From: DATLMR01 sp035634255
GTDB lineage: Bacteria > Acidobacteriota > Blastocatellia > UBA7656
Length of the DNA: 20,425 nt
Direction of reading: 5' to 3'
Assembly (NCBI GenBank): GCA_035634255.1
Contig: DASQDI010000120.1
Location: 1-20,425, forward strand
Position 1 is the stretch's first letter. The number at the start of each line of letters is the position of its first letter. Below the pieces are notes generated by a model, which was not told the DNA's origin, searched no databases, and saw only the letters and a program-made list of their open reading frames with translations. The position numbers and the translations under genes are program-made. Below, in pieces: positions 1 to 7,220 of the stretch.

Positions 1-2
1 TG

Positions 3-2849
3 CCCGACGTGCTGCACATAGTGATAACGAGCCGGAGCATGCCGAACCTGTCGGTGACGAGGCTGAGGAGCAAGGGGCTCGTGGGTGTGCTCGACAGGCA
101 GGACTTGTTGTTCACGCAGGAGGAGGTCGAGCGCCTGTTCACCGAGACTTTCGGCCGCTCGCTGCGGCCGGAGATGGTTAGCCAGCTTTATAAAGAGACG
201 GATGGGTGGGTCACGGCCCTCCAGTTGATTCAACAATCTTTCGACCGCACGAGCGATCACCAGCACGGCACGTCGGAGCGCGAGGCGTCGTTCTTCGCGA
301 GCGCTTTTCATCAGTCCGAGCTCGACATATTCGACTACTTCGCGGAAGAGGTGCTGCAATTCGAGACCCCCGAAACGCGGCTGATGCTCGCGCGCCTCTC
401 CCTGCTCGAACGGGTCGACCCCGCGATCTGCGACGCGGCGCTCGGCATCAGCGATTGCCGCGAGCACCTGCACGCCCTGGCGCGGCGCAACGTCTTCATC
501 TCGCACACGTACGCCTCGGGCGTCGAGGAGGAGTACCGCCTGCACCCGCTCTTCCGCAGCTTCCTGAATCGGTGGCTCGCGAATGAGGTGGGCGCGGCGG
601 AAGTCAAACGCCTGCACAGGGAGTGCGCCGCGTACTTCGCCCGGACGGGCCAGTGGGACCTCGCGGTCAATCATTTCACCGAGGCCGAGGCCGCGGGCGA
701 CGTGGCGGCCATGCTCGCGAAGTACGGCGCCGACCTCGTCGGCTCGGGCCGGTTCGAGACGATCAAGCGCGCCTTCGAGCGCCTCCCCGAGGCGTCGCTT
801 TTCGACAACCCGCACGCCCTGATCACGCGCGCCGACGTCGGCCTGATCGAAGGCGACCACGCGCGTGCCCTCTCCCTTTACGTGCAGGCGGCGCAGATGG
901 CTCGGGCGAAGAACGAGAAGCTCGCCGAAGCGGAGTCGCTCCGCGGCCAGGCGTACATAGCCCGGTACAGGGGCGATTGCGAGCACGCGGTCCGTCTGGC
1001 GACTGCGGCCATCGAGCTCGCGCCGGAACTGCCCCGCCTGCGCGCGCGGTGCTTCAACATAATCGGCCTCTGTCAGTTCATCCTCTTTCACGACACCCGG
1101 AAGGCGATCGAGAGCTGGCGCGCGGCGCTCGAAGAGGCTCGCCGCGCCGACGATGACCGCTTCAGCCGCATCGTGCTTCACAACCTCGGGCTGCCCTATT
1201 CGAGGGAGGGCGATTTCAACGAGGCCCTCCGGTGGCTGAGCCAGATGATCGAGGGCCGCCCGGAGAACGACAGGCTGTACTCGGCCAAGGCCAAGGCCGT
1301 CCCCTTCCCGCAGGAAGCCATAGCGCACCTGAACGTGGCGCGGCTCCAGGTCGTGCAGGGGCGACTCGACGAGGCCGAGTTCCACCTCCATCTTGCGCTC
1401 GACCGCTGCCAGCTCTTCAACCTCAAGACGGCGACTGCCGAGACGCTCGAAGCCTTCGGCAATCTCTACCGAGAGCGGGGCGACTTCAACCGCGCGCTCG
1501 ACTTCTACAACGAAGCCGCGCGCGCGTACCGCGACGCGGGGCTCGCCCTCACGGACCGCGAGCTGCTCGACGAGCGCGCGACGCTCTACCTAAGGATGGG
1601 GGAGACGGCCCTCGCGGAGCGCGAGGCCGACGAGTACTACCGCGCGCGCGCGCAGGGCTCGCCCGCCGAGCGGGCCGCCGCGCTCATCACCCGCGGCCGC
1701 ATCGACATGGCTCTGGGGCGCACGGACGCGGCGGAGGCGGAGTTGACCGAAGCCATCCAGCTCACGCGCTCCGACAACCTCTACTTCAACGAGGCGCGCG
1801 CCGTGCTCCCGCTCGCGAAGCTGCTCTGGGACACGGGCCGCAGGGACGAGGCGCTCGTCCAGCTTCGCCGCGTGATAGACCTGGCTATCCGGTACGACTA
1901 CTCGTTCTGGCTGGCGTCGGAGGCCGCGCACTCGCCAGCCCTCTTCGGCGCGGCGATTAAAGCGGGGATGGCCGCGGATTACCTCGTGCAGGTCGTGCCT
2001 CTTGAGGTCGGGCGGGCCGAGGCGCGCGCGCCCGAAGACGGGCCGAAGCCCCCGCCCGCGAGCCCGGTCGAATCGATCATCGAGAGGCCGACCTGCGACC
2101 TGGCCCTGAACCTGCTCGGCCCGGTCGAAATCCTCCGCGCCCCCTCGGAGCCGCTCAAGGAGGCATGGCGGCTGTCGAAGGCCCTGCACATACTATGTTA
2201 CGTCGCCTCGCGCCGCAATCACCGCGCCCCGAAAGAGACCCTTGTCGACATATTCTGGGCCGAGGCCGACGCGGAGACCGTCTCCAAGAATTTCCACCCG
2301 ACCATCTCTCACCTGAGAAAGGCCCTGAACTCCGGGCAGGTGGTCAAGAAGGATTTCATCCTCTACCGCGAAGGCGCGTACCTGCTGAACCCCCAGTACA
2401 CGTACCAGGTGGACACGGAGGAGTTCGAGCGATTGATCGCGGACGCGCGCGAGTCCCGGCGCGCGGGCGACGCGGACGGGTCGGCCGAGAAGCTCGCCGA
2501 AGCCATCCGGCTCTACCGCGGAGACTTCCTCGAAGAGTTCTATTACAACTGGATCGACGAGCTTCAGAGCTATTACCGCGACCTCTACCTCGAAGCGTTG
2601 AAGGAGCTGATAAGTTATCACGGGGAGCGGAACAATCACGATCAGGTGATCCGGTACGGGCAGATGATCCTGCAGCGCGACCATTATCAGGAAGAGGTGC
2701 ACTGCCGCGTGATGGAAGCCTACGTGCTCTCGGGCAATCGCGCGGCGGCCATCGAGCAGTTCGACGGCCTGAGAAAGCTGCTGCGCCGCGAGCTCGGGGT
2801 CGAGCCCCTGCCCGCGACCATCGCCCGCTACGAAGCATTGATCCGGTGA
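3..2849 (+). CDS. MalT-like STAND/TPR transcriptional regulator with C-terminal SARP/BTAD domain (5' partial)
   Basis: Large signal-sensing transcription regulator cut by the left window edge; the frame is open to base 3, so the GTG at 9 is not the true start and the N-terminal P-loop is missing. Residues 1-200 (counted from base 9) match the end of a MalT-type STAND ATPase: LHIVITSR sensor strand, then the FTQEEVERLF and GWVTALQLIQQS motifs. Residues about 220-660 are alpha-helical TPR-like repeats (for example GDFNRALDFYNEAARAYRD). After a Pro-rich linker (about 670-690), residues about 695-800 form an OmpR/SARP-type winged helix (LLGPVEILR, ETLVDIFWAEADAETVSKNF) and 800-946 a BTAD all-helical domain ending ELGVEPLPATIARYEAL. 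Family members use ATP-driven oligomerisation to activate promoters. Classical MalT carries a LuxR helix-turn-helix at the C-terminus; here a SARP module takes that place. The ligand and targets cannot be told from sequence. The GC-rich codon use contrasts with the next genes. Confidence 0.85.
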   Translation, partial: PDVLHIVITSRSMPNLSVTRLRSKGLVGVLDRQDLLFTQEEVERLFTETFGRSLRPEMVSQLYKETDGWVTALQLIQQSFDRTSDHQHGTSEREASFFASAFHQSELDIFDYFAEEVLQFETPETRLMLARLSLLERVDPAICDAALGISDCREHLHALARRNVFISHTYASGVEEEYRLHPLFRSFLNRWLANEVGAAEVKRLHRECAAYFARTGQWDLAVNHFTEAEAAGDVAAMLAKYGADLVGSGRFETIKRAFERLPEASLFDNPHALITRADVGLIEGDHARALSLYVQAAQMARAKNEKLAEAESLRGQAYIARYRGDCEHAVRLATAAIELAPELPRLRARCFNIIGLCQFILFHDTRKAIESWRAALEEARRADDDRFSRIVLHNLGLPYSREGDFNEALRWLSQMIEGRPENDRLYSAKAKAVPFPQEAIAHLNVARLQVVQGRLDEAEFHLHLALDRCQLFNLKTATAETLEAFGNLYRERGDFNRALDFYNEAARAYRDAGLALTDRELLDERATLYLRMGETALAEREADEYYRARAQGSPAERAAALITRGRIDMALGRTDAAEAELTEAIQLTRSDNLYFNEARAVLPLAKLLWDTGRRDEALVQLRRVIDLAIRYDYSFWLASEAAHSPALFGAAIKAGMAADYLVQVVPLEVGRAEARAPEDGPKPPPASPVESIIERPTCDLALNLLGPVEILRAPSEPLKEAWRLSKALHILCYVASRRNHRAPKETLVDIFWAEADAETVSKNFHPTISHLRKALNSGQVVKKDFILYREGAYLLNPQYTYQVDTEEFERLIADARESRRAGDADGSAEKLAEAIRLYRGDFLEEFYYNWIDELQSYYRDLYLEALKELISYHGERNNHDQVIRYGQMILQRDHYQEEVHCRVMEAYVLSGNRAAAIEQFDGLRKLLRRELGVEPLPATIARYEALIR

Positions 2850-3006
2850 CCCGCAATCATCCGCTGACGCGGGCCATTAGGCACTGATGCTAGGGAATTC
2901 CCGCAGATATGGATAGCCTTAGCTTGTGGGTGCAGAGCTTTGGATAAAGCGGGAGTAAACTATATTAGGTCGCACGATAATTTCCTGAAAAGCAAATAGG
3001 AGGATT

Positions 3007-3225
3007 ATGGCACTGGACAAAAAGCACTCGGTCAAAGTCAAACTCCAAGTTCTGGAACTATCGAAAGCAGGGAGCGGCATCGAGCTTGATATATACTCTG
3101 AGGGAGAAAAACTGGGTACAATCGAAATAGGTCATGGCTCCTTCGGGTGGAGGCCAGTCAACAAGAAGAGGTTCAAGAGGACTGATTGGTCTACATTCGC
3201 AAGGTTCATGCAGGATGTATGGTAA
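3007..3225 (+). CDS. 72-aa cassette-type orphan protein, unknown function
   Basis: Small basic protein of unknown function. The ATG is preceded by a full AGGAGG (2998-3003), only 3 nt upstream, which fixes the start. The protein begins MALDKKHSVKVKLQVLEL and ends RTDWSTFARFMQDVW. It alternates short beta-like stretches (VKVKLQVLEL, IELDIYSEG, KLGTIEIGHGSFGW) with a terminal aromatic/basic helix, so a compact beta-rich fold is plausible. No signal peptide, transmembrane segment or metal motif is visible. Base composition is more AT-rich than in the flanking chromosomal genes. A perfect-consensus attC site lies 108 bp downstream, which makes this most likely the coding part of an integron gene cassette. 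I do not recognise the family with certainty; small proteins of similar style occur as cassette-borne hypotheticals. Confidence 0.7.
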   Translation: MALDKKHSVKVKLQVLELSKAGSGIELDIYSEGEKLGTIEIGHGSFGWRPVNKKRFKRTDWSTFARFMQDVW

Positions 3226-3333
3226 GTATTTCAATCTTAGCCATTGGCTCATACACTCCGGAAGGAATCTACAATTTAAAGTGTCAGAAAGACTACCAAA
3301 CAATCTTTCCGGTTTGGTGTGGCGGCAGGTTGC

Positions 3334-3426
3334 GCCTAACAACCGCATACAGCGGAGGCCGCGAAACAAGTCTTGCATGATTCGACCAGTGTTCCGCGCG
3401 GTCGACGCTGAAGCGAGTTGTTAGAC
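3334..3426 (+). other. attC: attC recombination site (59-base element) of an integron gene cassette
   Basis: The left end is GCCTAAC (3334-3340), a perfect RYYYAAC inverse core, and the right end is GTTAGAC (3420-3426), a perfect GTTRRRY core, 93 bp in total. The arms are imperfect inverted repeats. GCCTAACAAC at 3334-3343 pairs with GTTGTTAGAC at 3417-3426 with one mismatch. Further in, the left arm CAGCGGAGGCCGCG (3350-3363) is matched by the reverse complement CAGCGTCGACCGCG of the right arm, with unpaired bases between, as expected for R''/L''/L'/R' boxes with extrahelical bases. The centre (about 3364-3395) is an unpaired loop. Orientation places it as the 3' end of the cassette carrying the 72-aa gene. 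No integron integrase is in the window, so it is an orphan (CALIN-like) site. Confidence 0.82.
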
Positions 3427-3439
3427 CCAGGCCCGCAGA

Positions 3440-3467
3440 TTGTTGCGCCAGATCATAAGGCTATGAT
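3440..3467 (+). promoter_or_regulatory. possible sigma70 promoter of the HNH cassette gene
   Basis: TTGTTG (3440-3445), 16-nt spacer, TATGAT (3462-3467). The transcription start would fall near 3474, leaving a leader of about 27 nt with GAGG at 3490-3493, 7 nt before the ATG. The -35 is weak. It lies just downstream of the attC site, as expected for a cassette carrying its own promoter. Confidence 0.35.
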
Positions 3468-3500
3468 GTAATCCTGCAATCCTACTAACGAGGTTGTCTT

Positions 3501-4469
3501 ATGCCAACATGTGCGCGGTGTAGAAAAGAAACTGGTCTCATCGGCAGCTTCCTTGGTTTTAACAAGCAAACAGGCCGCTGTGGTGCTTGTGAAAACCAAA
3601 TAAAACAATCTATGAACCGCTTCCGTCAGGCGTTCTTAAATTTTTGCGCTGATGGCATGCTATCTCCGCAAGAATGGCAGCAGTTGCGTAATATCACAAT
3701 GCAAGACAACATTGATTGGAATGAAGCGCTACAGTACGTGCGAGGCGACGCGTTACATTTTCTTGAGCGTACTCTAACCTTTGCTGCCGCTGACGGTATG
3801 ATTACGGATGAGGAAGAACGCTACTTTCACGAGTTGCGCAAATATTTGTTGATCCCGTCAGAAATAGCACGGCCACTTACGGAGCGATTGAACTACCTAA
3901 AGTATATTTCTGGAATTCGCCAAGGTAATCTACCTGTCATTCAACCCAGCATACACCTCGAATCAGACGAAAGGTGTCATTTAGAAACTGCCGCAGTCTA
4001 CCATAAAATCAATGCCCGCTCTTCGCGTTTGATCCCTGGGCGCTTCATCGCGACTAACAAGAAAATCCATTTTCTATCGGAGACCGGCGGCTGGACTATT
4101 CTCTGGAAGAGTGTGATGCGCGTCGACCGGGGGCAGCAAACCATCTACTTGGAGCTCTCAACCAAAACAGGTAATGGGCACTATGGCCTCAATGATCCTG
4201 TGCTCGCTGAAGCAGTAATTGACGCTCTGGCGCGAATGTCAAAACGCCAGCTGATCGCGCCACAAAAAGATGCTGAAAGTCGTCACATCCCGCAGGATGT
4301 TAAGATCGCAGTATGGCAACGTGACCAGGGAAAGTGTACGCAATGTGGTGAAAGCTCTTACTTGGAGTTCGATCATATAATCCCATTCAGTAAGGGAGGA
4401 GCTAGTACACTAGGCAATGTTCAGTTGCTATGCAGAAGATGCAATTTGGGCAAGGGTGATCGAATATAA
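3501..4469 (+). CDS. zinc-ribbon / TerB-like / PH-like / HNH endonuclease protein
   Basis: Predicted DNA nuclease of 322 aa. The start is supported by GAGG 7 nt upstream. The C-terminus is a complete HNH domain: C279-x2-C282, the D291-H292 catalytic pair in DHIIPFSKGG, N306, C311-x2-C314 and the trailing N315/K318. The N-terminus has a zinc ribbon with paired cysteines C4/C7 and C27/C30. Residues about 38-118 contain two acidic helical repeats (FCADGMLSPQEW and FAAADGMITDEEERYF) that resemble the TerB-like fold. Residues about 150-245 resemble a bacterial PH/GRAM-like domain (LIPGRFIATNKKIHFLSE, then GGWTILWKSVMRVD). The architecture suggests a regulated or recruited nuclease, perhaps in defence; this is inference. 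The gene is AT-richer than the core genes and starts 75 bp after an attC site, pointing to horizontal acquisition in a cassette. Domain assignment is strong for HNH, moderate for the zinc ribbon and TerB-like parts, and tentative for PH. Confidence 0.85.
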   Translation: MPTCARCRKETGLIGSFLGFNKQTGRCGACENQIKQSMNRFRQAFLNFCADGMLSPQEWQQLRNITMQDNIDWNEALQYVRGDALHFLERTLTFAAADGMITDEEERYFHELRKYLLIPSEIARPLTERLNYLKYISGIRQGNLPVIQPSIHLESDERCHLETAAVYHKINARSSRLIPGRFIATNKKIHFLSETGGWTILWKSVMRVDRGQQTIYLELSTKTGNGHYGLNDPVLAEAVIDALARMSKRQLIAPQKDAESRHIPQDVKIAVWQRDQGKCTQCGESSYLEFDHIIPFSKGGASTLGNVQLLCRRCNLGKGDRI

Positions 4470-4496
4470 TGTCACTTCGCCCAGAGAACATCTTTA

Positions 4497-4702
4497 ATGT
4501 CTCCCGTATCATCCCTGAAATACTATCGGTATGAAATACTCAAGCACAGTGCAAATGTAGAGCAGCTGACTCGCAAGGTGTCGGCTAAAGCCGGAGAGGG
4601 TGATTCTGTAAGCTGAAGTTTGTGGCCCCAGTCATTCGATATGCAGATGGTACGGTTGACCCGAATTCCGGTATGAAATTTTACGAAGAAAAGAACCGAT
4701 GA
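4497..4702 (+). pseudogene. frameshifted small gene, possibly DUF4177-like
   Basis: An ATG at 4497 opens a 39-residue frame (MSPVSSLKYYRYEILKHSAN, continuing to AKAGEGDSVS) that stops at 4614-4616. Another frame continues immediately with coherent protein-like sequence (KLKFVAPVIRYADGTVDPNS, then GMKFYEEKNR) and stops at 4700-4702. Loss of one base around 4605-4616 would join them into one polypeptide of about 68 residues. The YEIL...VEQLTRKV...AGEG pattern recalls small DUF4177-type proteins, but this is a memory-based guess. It starts 27 bp after the HNH gene and ends two bases before a degenerate attC-like repeat, as expected of a decayed cassette gene. An error in the sequence, rather than a true pseudogene, is the alternative. 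Confidence 0.45.
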
Positions 4703-4704
4703 TT

Positions 4705-4776
4705 GCGCCTGAGCGAGCCGCCGAAGCAAACATTGTATGATTCCTACCCTTGCTCGGCGGCCCGCTGGGCTCGGCC
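4705..4776 (+). repeat. imperfect inverted repeat, probably a degenerate attC site
   Basis: GCCGCCGAAGCAA (4717-4729) pairs with TTGCTCGGCGGC (4750-4761), leaving one bulged A; the loop is 20 nt. The outer arms GAGC (4711-4714) and GCTC (4769-4772) also match. The left flank TTGCGCCT (4703-4710) is identical to the flank of the intact attC at 3331-3337, and the loop ACATTGTATGATTCC resembles that site's loop TCTTGCATGATTCG. The AAC of the inverse core is replaced (GCCTGAG), and no good GTTRRRY core is present on the right, so the site would be inactive. It could instead act as an RNA hairpin at the 3' end of the converging yceI gene, although no T-tract follows. Confidence 0.45.
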
Positions 4777-4785
4777 GGTAGCCGC

Positions 4786-5382
4786 CTACTGTTTCTTCTG
4801 CGGTCTGGTGATGAGGTCGATCATCACTTCGACGTTGTCTCCGAGGAAGTTCGGGGCGGCCTTGTTTCTGAAGCTGATGCCGTAGTCCTGGCGGTTGAGC
4901 ACGATCCTTGCCGAAAAGCCCATCGCGCCGGGGGTCCCGTCGGGGTTCTTCACGGGGCCTTTGATGGTGAAGGGGAGGGCGATCTCCTTGGAGACCCCGT
5001 GCATCGTGAAGGTGCCGTGGGCGAGCAGGTTGCCGCCGCTTTTCTCGATGCGCGTGCTCTGGAAGGTGATCTCCGGGTACTTCTCGACTTCGAAGAAGTC
5101 GGGGTTCCTCAGGTGCGCGTCACGCCTCTCGATGCCCGTGTCGATGCTGGTGGCTTTGATCACCGCTTTAACCGATGATTTGGTGATGTCGTTTTCGTCG
5201 TAATCGATGTCGATGGTGAAATCCGTGAACTTGCCCGTGACTTTCGCAAGGCCGTCCATGATCGGGACCGAGAAACTAACATTCGAATGATTCGTGTCTA
5301 TGCTGTACTTCGTCGTCGCGCTCAGAGCGATGACCGCCAGCGTACCCATAATTGCCGCGACTATAGTGAACCTCTTAAGCAT
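4786..5382 (-). CDS. YceI family periplasmic/secreted lipid-binding-like protein
   Basis: 198-aa exported protein of the YceI family, whose members form a lipocalin-like beta barrel that binds isoprenoid-type lipids and are often linked to stress or acid response. The start is the ATG at 5382, chosen because GGAGAG/AGGAG lies about 6 nt upstream and a clean signal peptide follows directly (MLKRFTIVAAIMGTLAVIAL, then SATTKYSID). Family hallmarks follow: Y-S-I-D-x-x-H-S-x-V-S-F (residues about 26-37), the KVTGKFTDFTIDIDYDEND strand pair, TSIDTGIERRDAHLRNPDFF and YPEITFQSTRIEK, then a C-terminal GFSARIVLNRQDYGISF strand. An in-frame GTG at 5523 would extend it by 47 residues and bury the signal peptide, so it was rejected. 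It is the downstream partner of the TPR gene but has its own candidate promoter in the 137-bp gap. The substrate is unknown. Confidence 0.92.
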   Translation of the reverse strand: MLKRFTIVAAIMGTLAVIALSATTKYSIDTNHSNVSFSVPIMDGLAKVTGKFTDFTIDIDYDENDITKSSVKAVIKATSIDTGIERRDAHLRNPDFFEVEKYPEITFQSTRIEKSGGNLLAHGTFTMHGVSKEIALPFTIKGPVKNPDGTPGAMGFSARIVLNRQDYGISFRNKAAPNFLGDNVEVMIDLITRPQKKQ

Positions 5383-5440
5383 CAATCTCTCCTCTTTGAT
5401 GTAAATTGTTTTTGGCCTTGCAGATGAATGGGCCGTGATG

Positions 5441-5469
5441 AGTATTGCATACCGGTCAGATTCCTTCAA
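5441..5469 (-). promoter_or_regulatory. candidate sigma70 promoter of the yceI-family gene
   Basis: On the minus strand TTGAAG (5469-5464), a 17-nt spacer, then AATACT (5446-5441). The start site would be near 5434, about 52 nt before the ATG. Each hexamer matches the consensus at four of six positions. It lies in the gap after the upstream TPR gene. Confidence 0.4.
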
Positions 5470-5519
5470 TTCGAAGCCATGCCTTTGCGCGGCGGCATTC
5501 CTGGCGCGTGCCCTTTCGA

Positions 5520-7220
5520 TCACCGCTGCCGCGAGACAAACGCGCGCGCCTCTTTAAGGGCCTGCTCTCTGGCGGCCCCGTCACTCACCTCAAGAAGTTC
5601 CCGGTAGAAAGCGCGGGCCGAGGATTCGTCGCCCGACGCGCGCGCCGCCCGAGCGGCACCTAGCAGACTGTTGAAGCGCCGCGGGTAGAGTTCCAGCGAG
5701 CGCTTGTACGCGACAACCGCTTCGGCCGGGCGCGCGTGCTCCAGGAGAAGGTCCCCTAAAAGCTCGTAGGCCGGGAGCGTGGGTCCCGGAGTCACCGCGT
5801 GCTTGGGCGTCGACAATTCGAGGTCGGCCGCCTCCCGCATCAGCGCCACGCTGCGCTCCCTGTTCTGCTCAGCGTGGGCCAGCCACGCGCCCAACGCGAG
5901 GCGGAGGACTCGGATGTTGCGAGTGAAGAGATCTTCGCCCGCGCCGCTGGCGGCGGCTTCGAGTTCACCGAGACGACTCTCGGCCAGCCGAGCCTCCCTG
6001 ACCTCCCCCTCGCGAGCCGCTCCAAGACCTCGCGCGAACCACGTCACGGCCTCGGGCCATACGAAACGTTGCCAATTGAGCGTCGAAGGCTGGCGAGGAA
6101 CCAGCGACATCGCCTCGCGCCACGCGCGGCGCTCCAGGGCATACCGGGCCTGCGTGGATGTCAGGTGGAAGGCCGTCTTGAACGTGGGCTCCAGCCGGGC
6201 CGTCCCGAGGAGCCGCTTCAACTCCGCCGCGGCCTTGTCGTCCGCGCCCCTTTGGAGATGCGCGTAGATGAGGTATTCGATTGCGTGTGGGAATTCGTCC
6301 CACACGAACTGACCTTTATCACCCGCGGGGTGCTTCAGAGCAGCCTCCGCGGCGCGCAGGTTCCCACGGATCACCGCCTCCCAGTCCCCGAGCCGGGTGT
6401 AGATGTGGGTCGGCATATGGAGCGCGTGGGGGTTAAGCGGGGCGACCGTCTCGTACTTGCGAATGATTTCCAGCAGCTCGCGCTCCCGCCCCGGCACGTC
6501 GTTGGCGTGGACGAGGTAATGCATGGCCCCTGGGTGTTCAGGGTTCCGCTCGTACACCGGGAGCAGGAGCCCGGCGGCGCGATCCGAGTGCGCTCGCGAA
6601 ACCTTGTCGGAGGGCGCGATGGCGAGGTGGGCCAGGGCGTAGAAGGCGGCCGCTTCCGGGTCGCGTGGGAAGGCGGCATACACCCTCTCCATGGCCTGCT
6701 CCCACCGGCGAATTCGCTGCCAGTAGTCGGGCGACTCCGGCTCGCGGAAGAAGGCTTCCGCCGCATCCACGAAGAGGCGCTCGCGTTCCGTCGGCGGCTC
6801 AAGTGCTTTGGCCTTCTGCACCGCCTCCCATCCGCGCCTGAGTTCTTCGGGCCCCGGACGGGTGGGCCAGAGCGGTTGGAACAGGGTCATCGCGATCCCC
6901 CAATGTGCCATCGCGCACTGCGGGTGGGCCTTCGTCATTTGCTGAAACGCTTCCCTCGCCTGAGGGTAAGTCATGTGGTGGAGGAGGGCGACTGCGCGGT
7001 TGAACTCGGCCCTGGCCTGTGCGGAGCACGAGATGGGGAAGTCGATCTTCCCCAGAGCGTGCCCGGAGTGGTCATGCGCCTGGGCTCTCACCCCATCCGC
7101 CCCGCCCGAAAGCAGGATCATCATCATCACCGCGTTAAAGCACCAATGGGTGCGGCCTGACCGGCGCTCCGTCGCCTTCTTCGACAAGACTCCCTCCCCC
7201 TGTATTCCACGATTCATCAT
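5520..7220 (-). CDS. secreted tetratricopeptide-repeat protein
   Basis: 566-aa TPR-rich protein, function unknown. The first of two adjacent ATGs is preceded by AAGGAG with 7-nt spacing. A long polar N-region is followed by a hydrophobic stretch (about residues 27-46, WCFNAVMMMILLSGG ending VRAQA) that looks like a signal peptide with cleavage after AQA, so the protein is probably periplasmic or surface-exposed. The mature N-terminus has a His-rich segment, HDHSGH (49-54). C65 and C102 lie in the conserved-looking stretches FPISCSAQARAEFNRAV and AHPQCAMAHWGIAMTLFQPLW. From about 70 to 560 the protein is helix-turn-helix repeats, the clearest near the C-terminus (ARPAEAVVAYKRSLELYPRR). Proteins of this style are common in Acidobacteriota and related groups. 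It sits 137 bp upstream of the YceI gene in the same direction, and the two may share a cell-envelope role; that is inference. Confidence 0.85.
   Translation of the reverse strand: MMNRGIQGEGVLSKKATERRSGRTHWCFNAVMMMILLSGGADGVRAQAHDHSGHALGKIDFPISCSAQARAEFNRAVALLHHMTYPQAREAFQQMTKAHPQCAMAHWGIAMTLFQPLWPTRPGPEELRRGWEAVQKAKALEPPTERERLFVDAAEAFFREPESPDYWQRIRRWEQAMERVYAAFPRDPEAAAFYALAHLAIAPSDKVSRAHSDRAAGLLLPVYERNPEHPGAMHYLVHANDVPGRERELLEIIRKYETVAPLNPHALHMPTHIYTRLGDWEAVIRGNLRAAEAALKHPAGDKGQFVWDEFPHAIEYLIYAHLQRGADDKAAAELKRLLGTARLEPTFKTAFHLTSTQARYALERRAWREAMSLVPRQPSTLNWQRFVWPEAVTWFARGLGAAREGEVREARLAESRLGELEAAASGAGEDLFTRNIRVLRLALGAWLAHAEQNRERSVALMREAADLELSTPKHAVTPGPTLPAYELLGDLLLEHARPAEAVVAYKRSLELYPRRFNSLLGAARAARASGDESSARAFYRELLEVSDGAAREQALKEARAFVSRQR

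Noticed and set aside
2876..2882. ATTAGGC as left core site (GTTRRRY-like) of the first cassette
   Set aside because: The invariant G is replaced by A, and a TTRRRY hexamer is expected about once in 250 bp by chance, so the cassette's left boundary cannot be placed here with confidence.
2940..2966. TTGGAT...TATATT as promoter of the 72-aa gene
   Set aside because: The 15-nt spacer is short and the -35 is poor. A promoter somewhere here is plausible but this pair is not convincing.
3134..3424. Open frames of 96 and 64 codons (3134-3424 and 3186-3380) around the attC site
   Set aside because: They lack ribosome sites, run through the structured attC arms and have no coherent protein composition; the recombination-site explanation accounts for the sequence.
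4523..4729. 68-codon minus-strand frame in the relic cassette region
   Set aside because: No ribosome site, and it spans the attC-like repeat; the plus-strand split frame has better protein character.
5799..7160. 453-codon open frame on the plus strand opposite the TPR gene
   Set aside because: High GC content produces long antisense frames; this one has no ribosome site, and the opposite strand encodes a coherent TPR protein.
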